DNA of 59,708 bases. Source: an uncultured Marivita sp. Its GTDB lineage: Bacteria; Pseudomonadota; Alphaproteobacteria; Rhodobacterales; Rhodobacteraceae. Of the stretch, positions 36,277 to 44,874 are shown one piece after another; the stretch's first letter is position 1, and the number at the start of each line of letters is the position of its first letter. A program made the position numbers and the translations under genes. The stretch covers positions 1-59,708 of the forward strand of contig CANNCS010000008.1 of NCBI GenBank assembly GCA_947503115.1. Reading direction: 5' to 3'. The notes under the pieces were generated by a model. The model worked only from the letters and a program-made list of their open reading frames with translations. It made no database searches and was not told the origin of the DNA.

Positions 36277-36483
36277 TTATGCCGCGTCTTCGTCCAGGTC
36301 GATTTCGTCGGCCTGAGCGATCACTTCGCGATCCGCGTAATGTCCGCAGGACGGGCATACGTGGTGCGGACGCTTGAGTTCACCGCAGTTGGAACATTCG
36401 TTCGGATTTGCAGCAACCAGAGCGTCATGTGCGCGACGGTTGTTGCGACGCGACTTGGATACTTTGTTCTGTTGGACAGCCAT
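36277..36483 (-). CDS. rpmF: 50S ribosomal protein L32
   Basis: The 68-residue protein starts [20 protein letters not shown] and carries the zinc-binding knuckles [20 protein letters not shown]. The acidic tail (EIDLDEDAA) is typical of Rhodobacterales L32. It leads the rpmF-plsX-fabH-ihfA-merR block (26-base gap to plsX). Confidence 0.97.
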   Translation of the reverse strand: MAVQQNKVSKSRRNNRRAHDALVAANPNECSNCGELKRPHHVCPSCGHYADREVIAQADEIDLDEDAA

Positions 36484-36648
36484 GTCTCAACCTCAATTAT
36501 CTATAATCTGTGGCATGCTCGCCATGCCGCGTTTTGGGTGTGTCCGGCCTCTTAAGGGAAAACCGGGCCGGGTGACAACCCCACCTCAGATGAAGGCGCG
36601 AACATAGGGGCAATCGTAAAATCCGCAAGCGTTTTCTGGTGGGTTTCG

Positions 36649-37206
36649 TCAGGACTTTTCATCAAGCTGATCCCGCAGGGCAGCCAGACCCGCAAACGGC
36701 TTGGTGTCCTCGTCCTTAAGAGGCGTCACACCGTCTTCGGCAAACACCGCATCGCCCAGTTCGGCGCTATCGGACCTGGGATATTGCGGCAATGCCAGCA
36801 ACAGCGATTCGACCATAGCGTCATGCGCCGAGATGATCTGCCCCAGCGGTTCGGCACTTGTGTCCTCTGGCATCTCCATTTCGGACCCAGCTTCGGCCTC
36901 TTCGAAATACTCGGCAGGCATAAATTGCCGCTCCACGTCTTCGTCGATCCGTGTGGTGACCGGATCAAGCGTGACCACGCAAGGTTGAACCACCGTGGCG
37001 CCAAGCCTGCCGGTCAACGTCCAGCCACGCGCTCCGGATGGCGCGATCTTGCCGGTAAACCGTAATTTCTTCAGCGCCATCAGCCCAATCTGTGTCGCAA
37101 TCGCCGCACGCGCATCGGCGTCTGGTTGTAAGTCGAACGGGGTTTCACGCCTGCTCGACAGGTCGCTGACGCGAAATTCTCCGGGTTTCAGAACCTGTTG
37201 TGGCAT
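36649..37206 (-). CDS. DUF177 (YceD-type) protein
   Basis: The 185-residue protein sits directly before rpmF, as YceD does in many bacteria, and has the family pattern of a beta-sheet core (GWTLTGRLGATVVQPCVVTL with the conserved Cys-Val-x-x-L) and an acidic C-terminal half. In plants and cyanobacteria a DUF177 relative acts in 23S rRNA accumulation; the bacterial role is unclear. Start ATG at 37206 (MPQQVLKPGEF). A divergent bamE starts 88 bases away. Confidence 0.85.
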   Translation of the reverse strand: MPQQVLKPGEFRVSDLSSRRETPFDLQPDADARAAIATQIGLMALKKLRFTGKIAPSGARGWTLTGRLGATVVQPCVVTLDPVTTRIDEDVERQFMPAEYFEEAEAGSEMEMPEDTSAEPLGQIISAHDAMVESLLLALPQYPRSDSAELGDAVFAEDGVTPLKDEDTKPFAGLAALRDQLDEKS

Positions 37207-37293
37207 ATCTTGTGTGCACCCTTTGCTTGAACGCAGGCCCAAGGCCGTGTAATCGGGATAAAAGGCAGCGAACGCCAACGCAAGAGAGGCGCC

Positions 37294-37749
37294 ATGCAGG
37301 GCATCAGATCGACAGTCAGGATCGGGCTTGTGACGCTTCTGTGCATTTCGCTTGCCGGATGCACCGCGCGCTACCGCACGCATGGCTATGTTCCATCCGA
37401 AGACGAATTGCAGCAGATCGTTCCGGGGGTCGATACCCGCGCCACGGTCGAAGACCTTGTGGGCGTTCCGTCCACATCGGGCACGCTGAACGAATCCGGC
37501 TTCTATTACATCGAAAGCGATGTCCGCCATTTCGCGTGGAAAGAACCCGAAGTCGTCGACCGCGAGGTTCTGGCGATCACATTTGATTCCACGGGCGTGG
37601 TGCAAAACATCGAACGCTTTGGTCTCGAAGATGGGCAGGTTGTTCCCATTGCACGTCGTATCACGCGGTCCGGCGATGGCGATATCAGCTTCATTCGCAA
37701 GCTCTTCGGCAATATCGGCGGTATCAACGCAGCCGACTTCTTCAACTAA
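37294..37749 (+). CDS. bamE: Outer membrane assembly factor BamE
   Basis: The 151-residue lipoprotein has a signal peptide with the lipobox LAGC (Cys at about residue 23), followed by the SmpA/OmlA fold (ELQQIVPGVDTRATVEDLVG, FYYIESDVRHFAWKEPEV). It is part of the BAM complex folding outer-membrane proteins. Its TAA overlaps the next ATG (TAATG). Divergent from the DUF177/rpmF block. Confidence 0.93.
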   Translation: MQGIRSTVRIGLVTLLCISLAGCTARYRTHGYVPSEDELQQIVPGVDTRATVEDLVGVPSTSGTLNESGFYYIESDVRHFAWKEPEVVDREVLAITFDSTGVVQNIERFGLEDGQVVPIARRITRSGDGDISFIRKLFGNIGGINAADFFN

Positions 37750-38540
37750 TGGCGCTGACGGCAGCGACTCAGGTCGTCGCTGCTGATCCTCCGCTGGTGT
37801 TTTTGAAGTATGGGCCGTACCGGGCAGTAATTGGCACTTGTTGGGCAAGCCGTGACCTTGCCTTATCCTTGCGTGCGTCCGTGTTTCGAAACGGCGATTC
37901 CGATGTGGACCAGTTTGACGCGCTTTGCCTGCATGGGTGCGTCACCAAGGGCACAGATGCTGCGAAGGTCGCTTTTCGTGCGCGTCTGATTGCAAGCCCC
38001 GACACCTTGGCCGACAGCTATTCAGGACAGCACTACGACCTATCGCCACTTCAGCGGTTACAGGGACCATTTCTCGAACTTGGCCGATTTTGCCAATCCG
38101 AAGGTCTACCGGACGTGACCGCGCTGCGACTGGCATGGGCGGCGCTTGGCGTATTGGTGGATCGGCACGACATCCAAATGATGATGGGGTACAGTTCGTT
38201 TTCCGGCGCTGATGCCAAAGCACACCGCGCAGAACTGGCTTTTCTGCGCGCCAATCACGTGGGACCAGCGGCGCTGCGTCCCAAACGGCTCTCACCCAAA
38301 GCGATTGATCTGCCCACGGATTTCGCGTCCCCGAAAGGTTTGCCGCAATTGTTGCGAAGCTATCTGGGGATGGGCGGATGGGTTAGCGACCATGCCGTTC
38401 TGGACTGCGATTTGAACCGCCTGCACCTGTTTACTGGGCTTGCCATCGCCGCCATCCCCGAGCCGCGCAAGGCGCGACTGCGCGCCTTGGCGCAGGCTGC
38501 GCAAACCACCCCCCTTGACCTTGCGCCCGCCGCGCCGTAG
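37749..38540 (+). CDS. OlsB-type N-acyltransferase, second paralogue
   Basis: The 263-residue protein has the OlsB layout (ELGRFCQSEGLPDVTALRLA, the block around DIQMMMGYSSFSGADAKAHR, LLRSYLGMGGWVSDHAVLD) seen in ornithine lipid synthesis enzymes that load an acyl chain from ACP onto an amino acid's amine. The genuine olsB with its olsA partner lies at 42509; this copy is linked instead to bamE (translational overlap) and the ABC-F gene. It may use another amino acid, as in glutamine lipid synthesis (GlsB) known from Roseobacters; that is inference. Confidence 0.7.
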   Translation: MALTAATQVVAADPPLVFLKYGPYRAVIGTCWASRDLALSLRASVFRNGDSDVDQFDALCLHGCVTKGTDAAKVAFRARLIASPDTLADSYSGQHYDLSPLQRLQGPFLELGRFCQSEGLPDVTALRLAWAALGVLVDRHDIQMMMGYSSFSGADAKAHRAELAFLRANHVGPAALRPKRLSPKAIDLPTDFASPKGLPQLLRSYLGMGGWVSDHAVLDCDLNRLHLFTGLAIAAIPEPRKARLRALAQAAQTTPLDLAPAAP

Positions 38541-38549
38541 CGCGACGGC

Positions 38550-40364
38550 ATGGCTATCATTCCGCTTCTCCAACTCAACGACATCTCGCTCACCTTTGGT
38601 GGTGAACCGGTGTTCCATGACCTCAGCCTTGTGGTGCAACCCGGAGACCGGGTCGCACTTGTGGGCCGCAACGGATCAGGCAAATCCACCCTGATGAAGG
38701 TGATGGCCGGGCTGGTGGAATCAGATCGCGGTGACCGCATCGTGCCGCCGGGCATCAGCACCGGATATATGGAGCAGGATCCCGACCTCAGTGGGTTTGC
38801 CACGCTGGGTGACTACGCCATGCACGGGCTCGATCCATCCGAACTTTACAAGGTCGAACGCGCTGGCGAGGGGCTGAAATTCGACCCCAATCGCGTGACA
38901 GACACCGCATCTGGGGGCGAACGCCGCCGCGCCGCGCTGGCGCGTTTGATGGCACAAGACCCGGATCTGATGCTGCTTGATGAACCGACCAACCACCTTG
39001 ATATCGAAGCAATCGGTTGGCTCGAAGATGAATTGAAACGCACCCGCAAGGGTTTTGTCCTGATCAGCCACGACCGGCGTTTTCTGTCGGAACTCACCCG
39101 CGCGACGCTATGGATCGACCGCGGTCAGGTCCGGCGTCAGGAAAAGGGCTTCGACGCCTTCGAAGCTTGGCGCGACAAGACGTGGGACGACGAAGACCTC
39201 CAGCGTCACAAGATGGACCGCAAGATCAAGTCTGAAGCGCGATGGGCCGTCGAAGGTATCAGTGCCCGCCGCAAGCGGAATATGGGACGGGTGCGTGCGC
39301 TACAGGATCTGCGCAGCGAACGCGCTGCGATGATCAAACGGCAAGATACCGCCGCGATGGAGCTGGCCTCTGGGCCGAAGTCCGGCCGTAAGGTGATCGA
39401 GGCCGTGGGTTTGACCAAAACCTTTGGCGACAATGCCATCGTGCGCAACTTTTCCCTGACCGTTCAGCGCGGCGACCGCGTCGCGTTTGTAGGCCCCAAC
39501 GGCGTGGGCAAAACGACGCTGATCCGCATGTTGATGGGCGAAATCGTCCCCGACGAAGGGTCGGTCAAACTGGGCACCAACCTGGTGCCGGCGGTGTTCG
39601 ATCAAACCCGGGCACAGTTGAACGACGACCTGAGTCTTTGGGAAAACCTGACTGGTGACCCGGAAATGCGGGTGTCAGGCAAGGCCGACCAGATCATGGT
39701 GCGTGGTGCGCCGAAACATGTGGTTGGGTATCTCAAGGAATTCCTGTTCGACGAACGACAAGCCCGCGCGCCAGTGCGGTCACTTTCGGGTGGCGAAAAG
39801 GCGCGGCTTTTGCTGGCACGGATCATGGCCCGTGAATCGAATCTTCTGGTATTGGACGAACCGACCAACGATCTGGACGTCGAAACGCTTGATCTATTGC
39901 AGGATTTGCTAGGTGAATACGACGGCACGGTCCTGCTGATCAGCCACGACCGTGATTTCCTTGACCGCGTGGTTTCAACCACCGTGGCGATGGAAGGGCG
40001 CGGGCGGGCCACCGTTTATGCAGGTGGTTGGAGCGACTATCGCGCCCAGAGGGGCGAAGACGCACCCGAAGTCACAGCGTCGAAATCCGCGCCCAAACAG
40101 GTGTCGAAACCTGCGGTGGCCCCCAAAGCGAAATCTGGACTGAGCTTTACCGAAAAGCACCGGCTTGAGGAATTGCCCGCCGAAATCGATCGTCTGACCG
40201 CTGAGATTGCCAAGCTGGAACAGCTGATGGCCGATCCCGATCTCTTCACCCGCGAACCTGTGAAGTTCAAAAAAGCCTCTGAAGCGCTGGTCAGCCGCCA
40301 GACCGCCTTGGCCGACGCCGAAGACCTGTGGTTGGACTTGTCGGAAAAGGCCGAAGCGGGGTGA
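38550..40364 (+). CDS. ABC-F ATPase, Uup type
   Basis: The 604-residue protein has two ABC domains: Walker [10 protein letters not shown] (about 36) and GPNGVGKTT (about 320), ABC signatures [10 protein letters not shown] and [10 protein letters not shown], Walker [13 protein letters not shown] and [12 protein letters not shown], and an arm linker (residues 220-260). A C-terminal extension with a coiled coil ([20 protein letters not shown]) is the Uup type. ABC-F proteins act on stalled ribosomes or on DNA structure (Uup). A hairpin follows the stop. Confidence 0.92.
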   Translation: MAIIPLLQLNDISLTFGGEPVFHDLSLVVQPGDRVALVGRNGSGKSTLMKVMAGLVESDRGDRIVPPGISTGYMEQDPDLSGFATLGDYAMHGLDPSELYKVERAGEGLKFDPNRVTDTASGGERRRAALARLMAQDPDLMLLDEPTNHLDIEAIGWLEDELKRTRKGFVLISHDRRFLSELTRATLWIDRGQVRRQEKGFDAFEAWRDKTWDDEDLQRHKMDRKIKSEARWAVEGISARRKRNMGRVRALQDLRSERAAMIKRQDTAAMELASGPKSGRKVIEAVGLTKTFGDNAIVRNFSLTVQRGDRVAFVGPNGVGKTTLIRMLMGEIVPDEGSVKLGTNLVPAVFDQTRAQLNDDLSLWENLTGDPEMRVSGKADQIMVRGAPKHVVGYLKEFLFDERQARAPVRSLSGGEKARLLLARIMARESNLLVLDEPTNDLDVETLDLLQDLLGEYDGTVLLISHDRDFLDRVVSTTVAMEGRGRATVYAGGWSDYRAQRGEDAPEVTASKSAPKQVSKPAVAPKAKSGLSFTEKHRLEELPAEIDRLTAEIAKLEQLMADPDLFTREPVKFKKASEALVSRQTALADAEDLWLDLSEKAEAG

Positions 40365-40365
40365 C

Positions 40366-40383
40366 GTTTCCGGTGACGGAAAC
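40366..40383 (+). terminator. Weak hairpin after the ABC-F gene
   Basis: GTTTCCG (40366-40372) pairs with CGGAAAC (40377-40383) around a 4-base loop, 2 bases after the ABC-F stop. No T-tract follows, so termination is doubtful. Confidence 0.35.
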
Positions 40384-40451
40384 ACGATACGCGCCAACGC
40401 ATTTTCTAGGGCTATGTGGCGTGTCGCACGCATTGACCTAACTTCGAGTCT

Positions 40452-41555
40452 ATGAGCGATCCCATTTTCATCGGCGCACGTATTTATCGTGGTTCCAGCT
40501 ACGGCCCGCATCATCCGCTGTCGATTCCCCGTGTGCCCACGGTAACCGATCTTTGCCGCGCATTGGGATGGCTGCCAGACACACACTTCCGCACCAGTCC
40601 TTGCGCCAAACCTACTGCGCTGACGGGCTTTCACACCTCCGCCTATGTCGCAGCCCTGCAACGCGCCGAGGTCACGCAGAAAGCCGATCTGGCCTTTGAT
40701 CTGGGCACTTTGTCGAACCCTGTGTTTCCCGAGGTGTACCGACGTCCGGCCACGGCGGCGGGTGGTGGGCTGTTGGCGGCTGAACATGTACGGGCCGGGG
40801 GGGTCGCCTACAATCCCGGCGGTGGCACGCATCATGGGCTGCCCGACCGCGCCAACGGGTTTTGTTATGTCAACGAACCTGTACTGACGATCCGGCACCT
40901 TTTGGGGATGGGCCTGACCCGGATCGCCTATGTCGACATCGATGCGCATCATTGCGACGGGGTGGCGGTCGCGTTTCATGGCTCGGATCAGGTGCAGATG
41001 ATTTCGTTCCACGAAGACAAGCGTTGGCCCTTCACCGGAGCGTTAAGCGACGACGCGGGCGGGGCCGCGATCAACATACCCGTCCCGCGCGGGTTCAACG
41101 ATACCGAGTTCGACTTGATCCTGAATGAGGTCATTTTGCCCTCTGTCGCCGCACAAAAGCCTGATGCGATCTATTTGCAATGTGGTGCCGATGCCGTGAC
41201 CGAAGACCCGCTGTCGAGACTAACGTTATCGAACCGTTGTCACGTTAAAGCCGTCAAGGCCTTGCAGGCTTTGTCGCCGCGTCTGATCGTGTCGGGCGGC
41301 GGCGGCTATAACCCGTGGAGCGTTGGACGGGCATGGGCTTGCGTCTGGGCGACTTTGGCAGGGCATGACATTCCCGATGTCTTACCCATCGGTGTTGCGA
41401 AGATTCTTCGCGATTTACGCTGGACACGCAAAGCGCAACCAAGCGAAGCGATGATGATGACACTCCTTGATCCACCACGCGACGGGCCTGTGTCGGAACA
41501 AGTTCAAGACGCCGTCAAAGCCTTGTCAGCGAGATCAGCCTTGAAGGGCAGGTAA
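40452..41555 (+). CDS. Histone-deacetylase-superfamily protein (AcuC-like)
   Basis: The 367-residue zinc amidohydrolase has the class I layout: GGGTHHGLPDRANGFCYVNE with the general-base His pair, YVDIDAHHCDGVAVAF (zinc ligands Asp and His), and QCGADAVTEDPLSRL (third ligand). AcuC-type proteins remove acyl groups from proteins or small amides such as acetylated polyamines; the substrate is unknown. Its end overlaps the convergent chpT gene by 21 bases. Confidence 0.85.
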   Translation: MSDPIFIGARIYRGSSYGPHHPLSIPRVPTVTDLCRALGWLPDTHFRTSPCAKPTALTGFHTSAYVAALQRAEVTQKADLAFDLGTLSNPVFPEVYRRPATAAGGGLLAAEHVRAGGVAYNPGGGTHHGLPDRANGFCYVNEPVLTIRHLLGMGLTRIAYVDIDAHHCDGVAVAFHGSDQVQMISFHEDKRWPFTGALSDDAGGAAINIPVPRGFNDTEFDLILNEVILPSVAAQKPDAIYLQCGADAVTEDPLSRLTLSNRCHVKAVKALQALSPRLIVSGGGGYNPWSVGRAWACVWATLAGHDIPDVLPIGVAKILRDLRWTRKAQPSEAMMMTLLDPPRDGPVSEQVQDAVKALSARSALKGR

Positions 41556-42162
41556 AGTCAGATCCAATCGTGCCAAACCGTCCGACGACGAAAAGCTGGT
41601 CGTGATACCGCGATCAAGACTGATCTGCGCCAACAGAGCGAATTGAACATGCGGTGGCCCGACTTCCGGCGTGTTGTCGTCGGTAGAGTCTTCGAGCACG
41701 GACCAGATTGGCAATTCATCTCGAACAATGTTTGCCCGTGCCGTCGCCGTCAGACAGCGATCCTGCAATTCCAACTGAAGTAACCCGCCCTGCGGCACGG
41801 CCGTTTCCAGGCACAACGCTGACAAAAAGCCCAGTTGTGTGACATCGCGTCCAAGATCACGGTCAATGTGCCATTCTGCGGAAATCCGCGTTCCGACATA
41901 GTGATCAGTTATGGTCTTGCGTGCCTCTGCTGCCGCGATGGCGCGAATATCTGTAGCTGCCAAAGGCGATGCGGAAAAAGCGGATACGCGCGGCCGCGTG
42001 GTCGCAGCTTTGTTGGATAAGTGACATTTCCGGGCCATTCGGTGTGGCTGATGTCATGCCCACCAGTTCCAATCCATTGGAAATTGCGCCAATAGGGCTA
42101 ATCAGGTCATGGCAAATGCGCGAACCGATCAATGCGGCAAGTGAAGCTTCGTTCTGATGCAC
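41535..42162 (-). pseudogene. chpT: Histidine phosphotransferase ChpT, frameshifted
   Basis: The first frame (GTG at 42162, GGAGG upstream) encodes the phosphoacceptor-helix start SRICHDLISPIGAISNGLEL and reads to RIRFFRIAFG, then goes out of frame and stops about 20 codons later. The remaining protein continues in another frame from about 41960 (AATDIRAIAAAEARK, through VTQLGFLSALCLETAVPQGG). Restoring FG-AA at 41961/41960 by adding two bases or removing one joins the halves into a normal-length ChpT. In Rhodobacterales ChpT relays phosphate from CckA to CtrA, affecting motility and gene transfer agents. This is a real inactivation or a sequencing error. Confidence 0.75.
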
Positions 42163-42195
42163 TATATCCTCCTAAACGCAGCAAGGAGCCCGCGC

Positions 42196-42378
42196 ATGAC
42201 TGATCTGAATGGACTTCTGGAACCCGGTTCCTTGGTTCGCCATCCAACAGAACCGGATTGGGGGATCGGGCAGGTGCAGTCGAACATTGGTGACCGGATC
42301 ACGGTGAACTTCCGTGAAATGGGCAAAGTGGTCATTGATGGGTCACGCATTGCACTCGTTCCTGTATTCGGCGACTAA
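42196..42378 (+). CDS. DUF3553-type small protein
   Basis: The 60-residue protein (MTDLNGLLEPGSLVRHPTEP, DWGIGQVQSNIGDRITVNF) forms a small beta-barrel like the PcrA/UvrD C-terminal or Tudor-like fold, consistent with DUF3553. AAGGAG upstream of the ATG at 42196. Divergent from chpT. Role unknown; related modules bind RNA polymerase in UvrD-type helicases (inference). Confidence 0.8.
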   Translation: MTDLNGLLEPGSLVRHPTEPDWGIGQVQSNIGDRITVNFREMGKVVIDGSRIALVPVFGD

Positions 42379-42508
42379 ATATCACAACCAAGGGTTGACA
42401 AAAGTTTAATTGCAGCTCTGGCAGGATGTTTTTTCGGTCAGCCCGACGCCGTTGCGCGTCACTTGGGGCCGCCTTATGGTGTCGGCGAACAAGCCCGGTG
42501 GCCCATAA

Positions 42509-43279
42509 ATGCTTCAGAATGCCCCTCAGCTTCAGGTCTCTCTTGCCCAGTCAAAAGACGAGATTCGCGCCGCTCAACGGTTACGATACGAAGTGTTCGT
42601 GTCCGAACTTGGTGGTGATGGGGCAGGCGTCGATCACATCAATCGACTCGAAATCGACGCTTTTGATGATCACGCAGATCACCTGTTACTGCGCGATACG
42701 CGCCAAGCGGACACCGATACCGGTGGCGTGGTTGGGGTTTATCGACTGATGACCGCGAACCATGCGGAGGCTGCGGGAGGGTTCTATTCCGCCTCGGAAT
42801 TTGACCTGACACCCTTGTTACAAAGTGGCCTGACCCTGTTGGAATTGGGCCGTTCCTGTCTCGATCGCGATCACCGAGGGGGACCTGCACTCATGGCGTT
42901 GTGGCAAGGGCTTGCGCACTACGTCGGCGATCATGACATCGACATCCTGTTTGGCACCGCAAGCTTTCACGGCACCGACCTGACCGAGCTGAAGCACCCG
43001 ATTTCCCATTTGCATGCCGCATATCTCGCCCCGGAAAATTTGCGTGTAACCTCAAACATGCAGAGCGACATGTCGCTGCTACCGCCCGACCAGATCGACC
43101 GGAAAGCCGCGATGCGTGACACACCGGCGCTGATCAAATCCTACCTCAAACTTGGTGGGACGATCGGGCAGGGCGTATATGTCGATCATGCCTTCAACAC
43201 GACCGATGTCTGCCTGATCCTGGACACCACCAGAATAACATCCAACGCGCCTGGTTTTGCGCCTCGGCCGTCGACATGA
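42509..43279 (+). CDS. olsB: N-acyltransferase OlsB (ornithine lipid synthesis)
   Basis: The 256-residue enzyme transfers a 3-hydroxyacyl chain from ACP to the alpha-amine of ornithine (or related amino acid), giving lyso-ornithine lipid. Motifs: AQRLRYEVFVSELGGDGAGV, GGVVGVYRLMTANHAE, LELGRSCLDRDHRGGPALMA. Followed by olsA with a 4-base overlap, a typical olsBA operon. A TTGACA at 42395 may be a -35 element but no -10 is clear. Confidence 0.9.
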   Translation: MLQNAPQLQVSLAQSKDEIRAAQRLRYEVFVSELGGDGAGVDHINRLEIDAFDDHADHLLLRDTRQADTDTGGVVGVYRLMTANHAEAAGGFYSASEFDLTPLLQSGLTLLELGRSCLDRDHRGGPALMALWQGLAHYVGDHDIDILFGTASFHGTDLTELKHPISHLHAAYLAPENLRVTSNMQSDMSLLPPDQIDRKAAMRDTPALIKSYLKLGGTIGQGVYVDHAFNTTDVCLILDTTRITSNAPGFAPRPST

Positions 43280-44103
43280 GCCCGACCTGGGACAGCGACG
43301 AACCCATCGCCGATACACGCCTGTCTGCAACCGATTGGGTGCGGGTTGTTCTGCGCGGCGTGGTTCTGGCCATTGTCGTGTTCGGAGGTCTGGCCGTCAT
43401 GTTGTTGCTGCGGCTGATCGAACGACCGCTGTTTGGTGTGGAACGTCCGATGACGCCTTACATTACCCAAGCCGTTTGTCGATCGGCGTTTGTAATCATG
43501 GGGCTGCCACTTTTGGTGCGCGGCCCCAGGATGAAAGTAGCGGGCGCAGTGGTCGCCAATCACGGGTCTTGGCTTGATATCTTTGCGCTCAACGCGCGCA
43601 AGAACGTATATTTTGTGTCGAAATCCGAAGTCGCCTCATGGCCCGGCATTGGTTGGCTGGCGCGTGCGACGGGAACCGTTTTCATTCAACGCGACCCACG
43701 CGATGTCAAAAACCAAATCGCAGTATTTGAAGAACGGCTGCTGCATGGCCACCGGTTGTTGTTCTTTCCCGAAGGCACATCAACCGACACCTTGAGGGTT
43801 CTACCGTTCAAACCAACACTGTTTGCGCCGTTCTTTTCCGACCGGATCATCCATGACATGAACATTCAACCCGTCACAGTCATCTACCATGCTCCGGAAG
43901 GCGCGGACCCGCGATTCTATGGGTGGTGGGGCGACATGGGGTTTGCCCAGCATCTGCTTAAGGTGCTGGGGCAGCATCCCCAAGGTAAGGTGGAGCTTGT
44001 GTATCATTCGCCGGTGCGCGTTGACGCATTTCCCAATCGGAAATCATTGGCCAGTCACCTTGAAGCCCAAGTGCGCGCGGCGCATTCGACAGCGATCGAA
44101 TAA
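43276..44103 (+). CDS. olsA: Lyso-lipid O-acyltransferase OlsA (PlsC family)
   Basis: The 275-residue membrane enzyme adds the second acyl chain to lyso-ornithine lipid. It has two N-terminal transmembrane segments, the acyltransferase box NHGSWLDIFA (H-x4-D) and FFPEGTSTDTLRVLPFKP. Overlaps olsB (ATGA). The last 146 bases are also an open, probably coding frame on the other strand (membrane protein at 43958-44404). Confidence 0.93.
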   Translation: MSPTWDSDEPIADTRLSATDWVRVVLRGVVLAIVVFGGLAVMLLLRLIERPLFGVERPMTPYITQAVCRSAFVIMGLPLLVRGPRMKVAGAVVANHGSWLDIFALNARKNVYFVSKSEVASWPGIGWLARATGTVFIQRDPRDVKNQIAVFEERLLHGHRLLFFPEGTSTDTLRVLPFKPTLFAPFFSDRIIHDMNIQPVTVIYHAPEGADPRFYGWWGDMGFAQHLLKVLGQHPQGKVELVYHSPVRVDAFPNRKSLASHLEAQVRAAHSTAIE

Positions 44104-44404
44104 CACCCGTGCCATTGTGGTACTGACGCATCCGCCGCAACCGAAGCCGTCGGGCCAACCCGATCGTCCCGAAAGTCAGAAATCCAACTTGAATCAGGAA
44201 GGCGCCCAAGTTGAAAGCGCCTACAAGACTGCAAAGAACAAGCGATGCTGCGGTAAGCTGGTTGCAAGAATAGATCGGTCCATTTCCGCAAATTCGTCCG
44301 GTTTGAACCAAGGCAAACCCACAAATATACAGCATCGATCCAAGAACCCCGCAGACGCGCAGCAGGTCCGGGTAGGTTCGCATTGCGTCGAGGAAATCCG
44401 ACAT
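43958..44404 (-). CDS. Small membrane protein overlapping olsA antisense
   Basis: The 148-residue protein has three hydrophobic segments (GVLGSMLYICGFALV, TAASLVLCSLVGAFNLGAF, IQVGFLTFGTIGLA) in residues 15-85, then a basic, non-conserved-looking C-terminal 60 residues that lie inside olsA on the opposite strand. It resembles CBU_0592-like membrane proteins (uncertain). GGAG precedes the ATG by 7 bases. The overlap may reflect loss of an earlier stop codon. Confidence 0.6.
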   Translation of the reverse strand: MSDFLDAMRTYPDLLRVCGVLGSMLYICGFALVQTGRICGNGPIYSCNQLTAASLVLCSLVGAFNLGAFLIQVGFLTFGTIGLARRLRLRRMRQYHNGTGVIRSLSNAPRALGLQGDWPMISDWEMRQRAPANDTQAPPYLGDAAPAP

Positions 44405-44793
44405 GAAAGGGCTCCGGGAAATACGCCCGACCGCCGCCCGTTGCGGTCAGTCGGGCTGATTTTCTGAAAACACGCCAGTGACAGATGAGGGCTGCCGCCA
44501 ACGCAAATTTTAAAAAGAATTTTAAGAAACCGAAACTGATCCTCGTTACCTCATCGCAGCCCAGGCCCGTTCCAAAATCAAACAGATCAACCGATTGAAA
44601 TACTAAGTCGGTTTGTCAGGCTACGAAGTACTGTCCTTACTTGGTCTTTATACAAATGACGCTAAGTCAGCGCAGGTCTGGAATACCTGACCTTGTTCGT
44701 TTGAGCCCGTGAATTGGCTGTGAAAGCGCGTTTGCGCCTGCCTGCGTGACCCAGACCAAACATCGAAAAGTCGAATCGCGCGTCATCAAAGAA
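44405..44793. other. Intergenic region without recognised genes
   Basis: About 390 bases between the antisense membrane protein and the gyrA terminator. AT-richer than average, no open frame with coding character and no tRNA-like fold. It presumably holds the promoter of the membrane protein; no consensus element is clear. Confidence 0.6.
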
Positions 44794-44821
44794 AAACGGC
44801 GCAGACCATTCTGCGCCGTTT
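44794..44821 (-). terminator. Rho-independent terminator of gyrA
   Basis: AAACGGCGCAG (44794-44804) pairs perfectly with CTGCGCCGTTT (44811-44821), 6-base loop, followed by T-rich sequence on the minus strand. It lies 54 bases after the gyrA stop. Confidence 0.88.
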
Positions 44822-44874
44822 AAATTAATACTATAAATCATTCGCTTACACGTCGATCTTGAAGTTCCGTATTG

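Noticed and set aside
42395-42508. Promoter of olsB from the TTGACA at 42395
   Set aside because: No acceptable -10 at 16-18 bases; mentioned only as a possible -35 element.
44055-44501. Alternative minus-strand frame of about 148 residues near olsA
   Set aside because: Basic, Trp/Arg-rich random composition and no binding site; the overlapping frame starting at 44404 has membrane helices and a good site.
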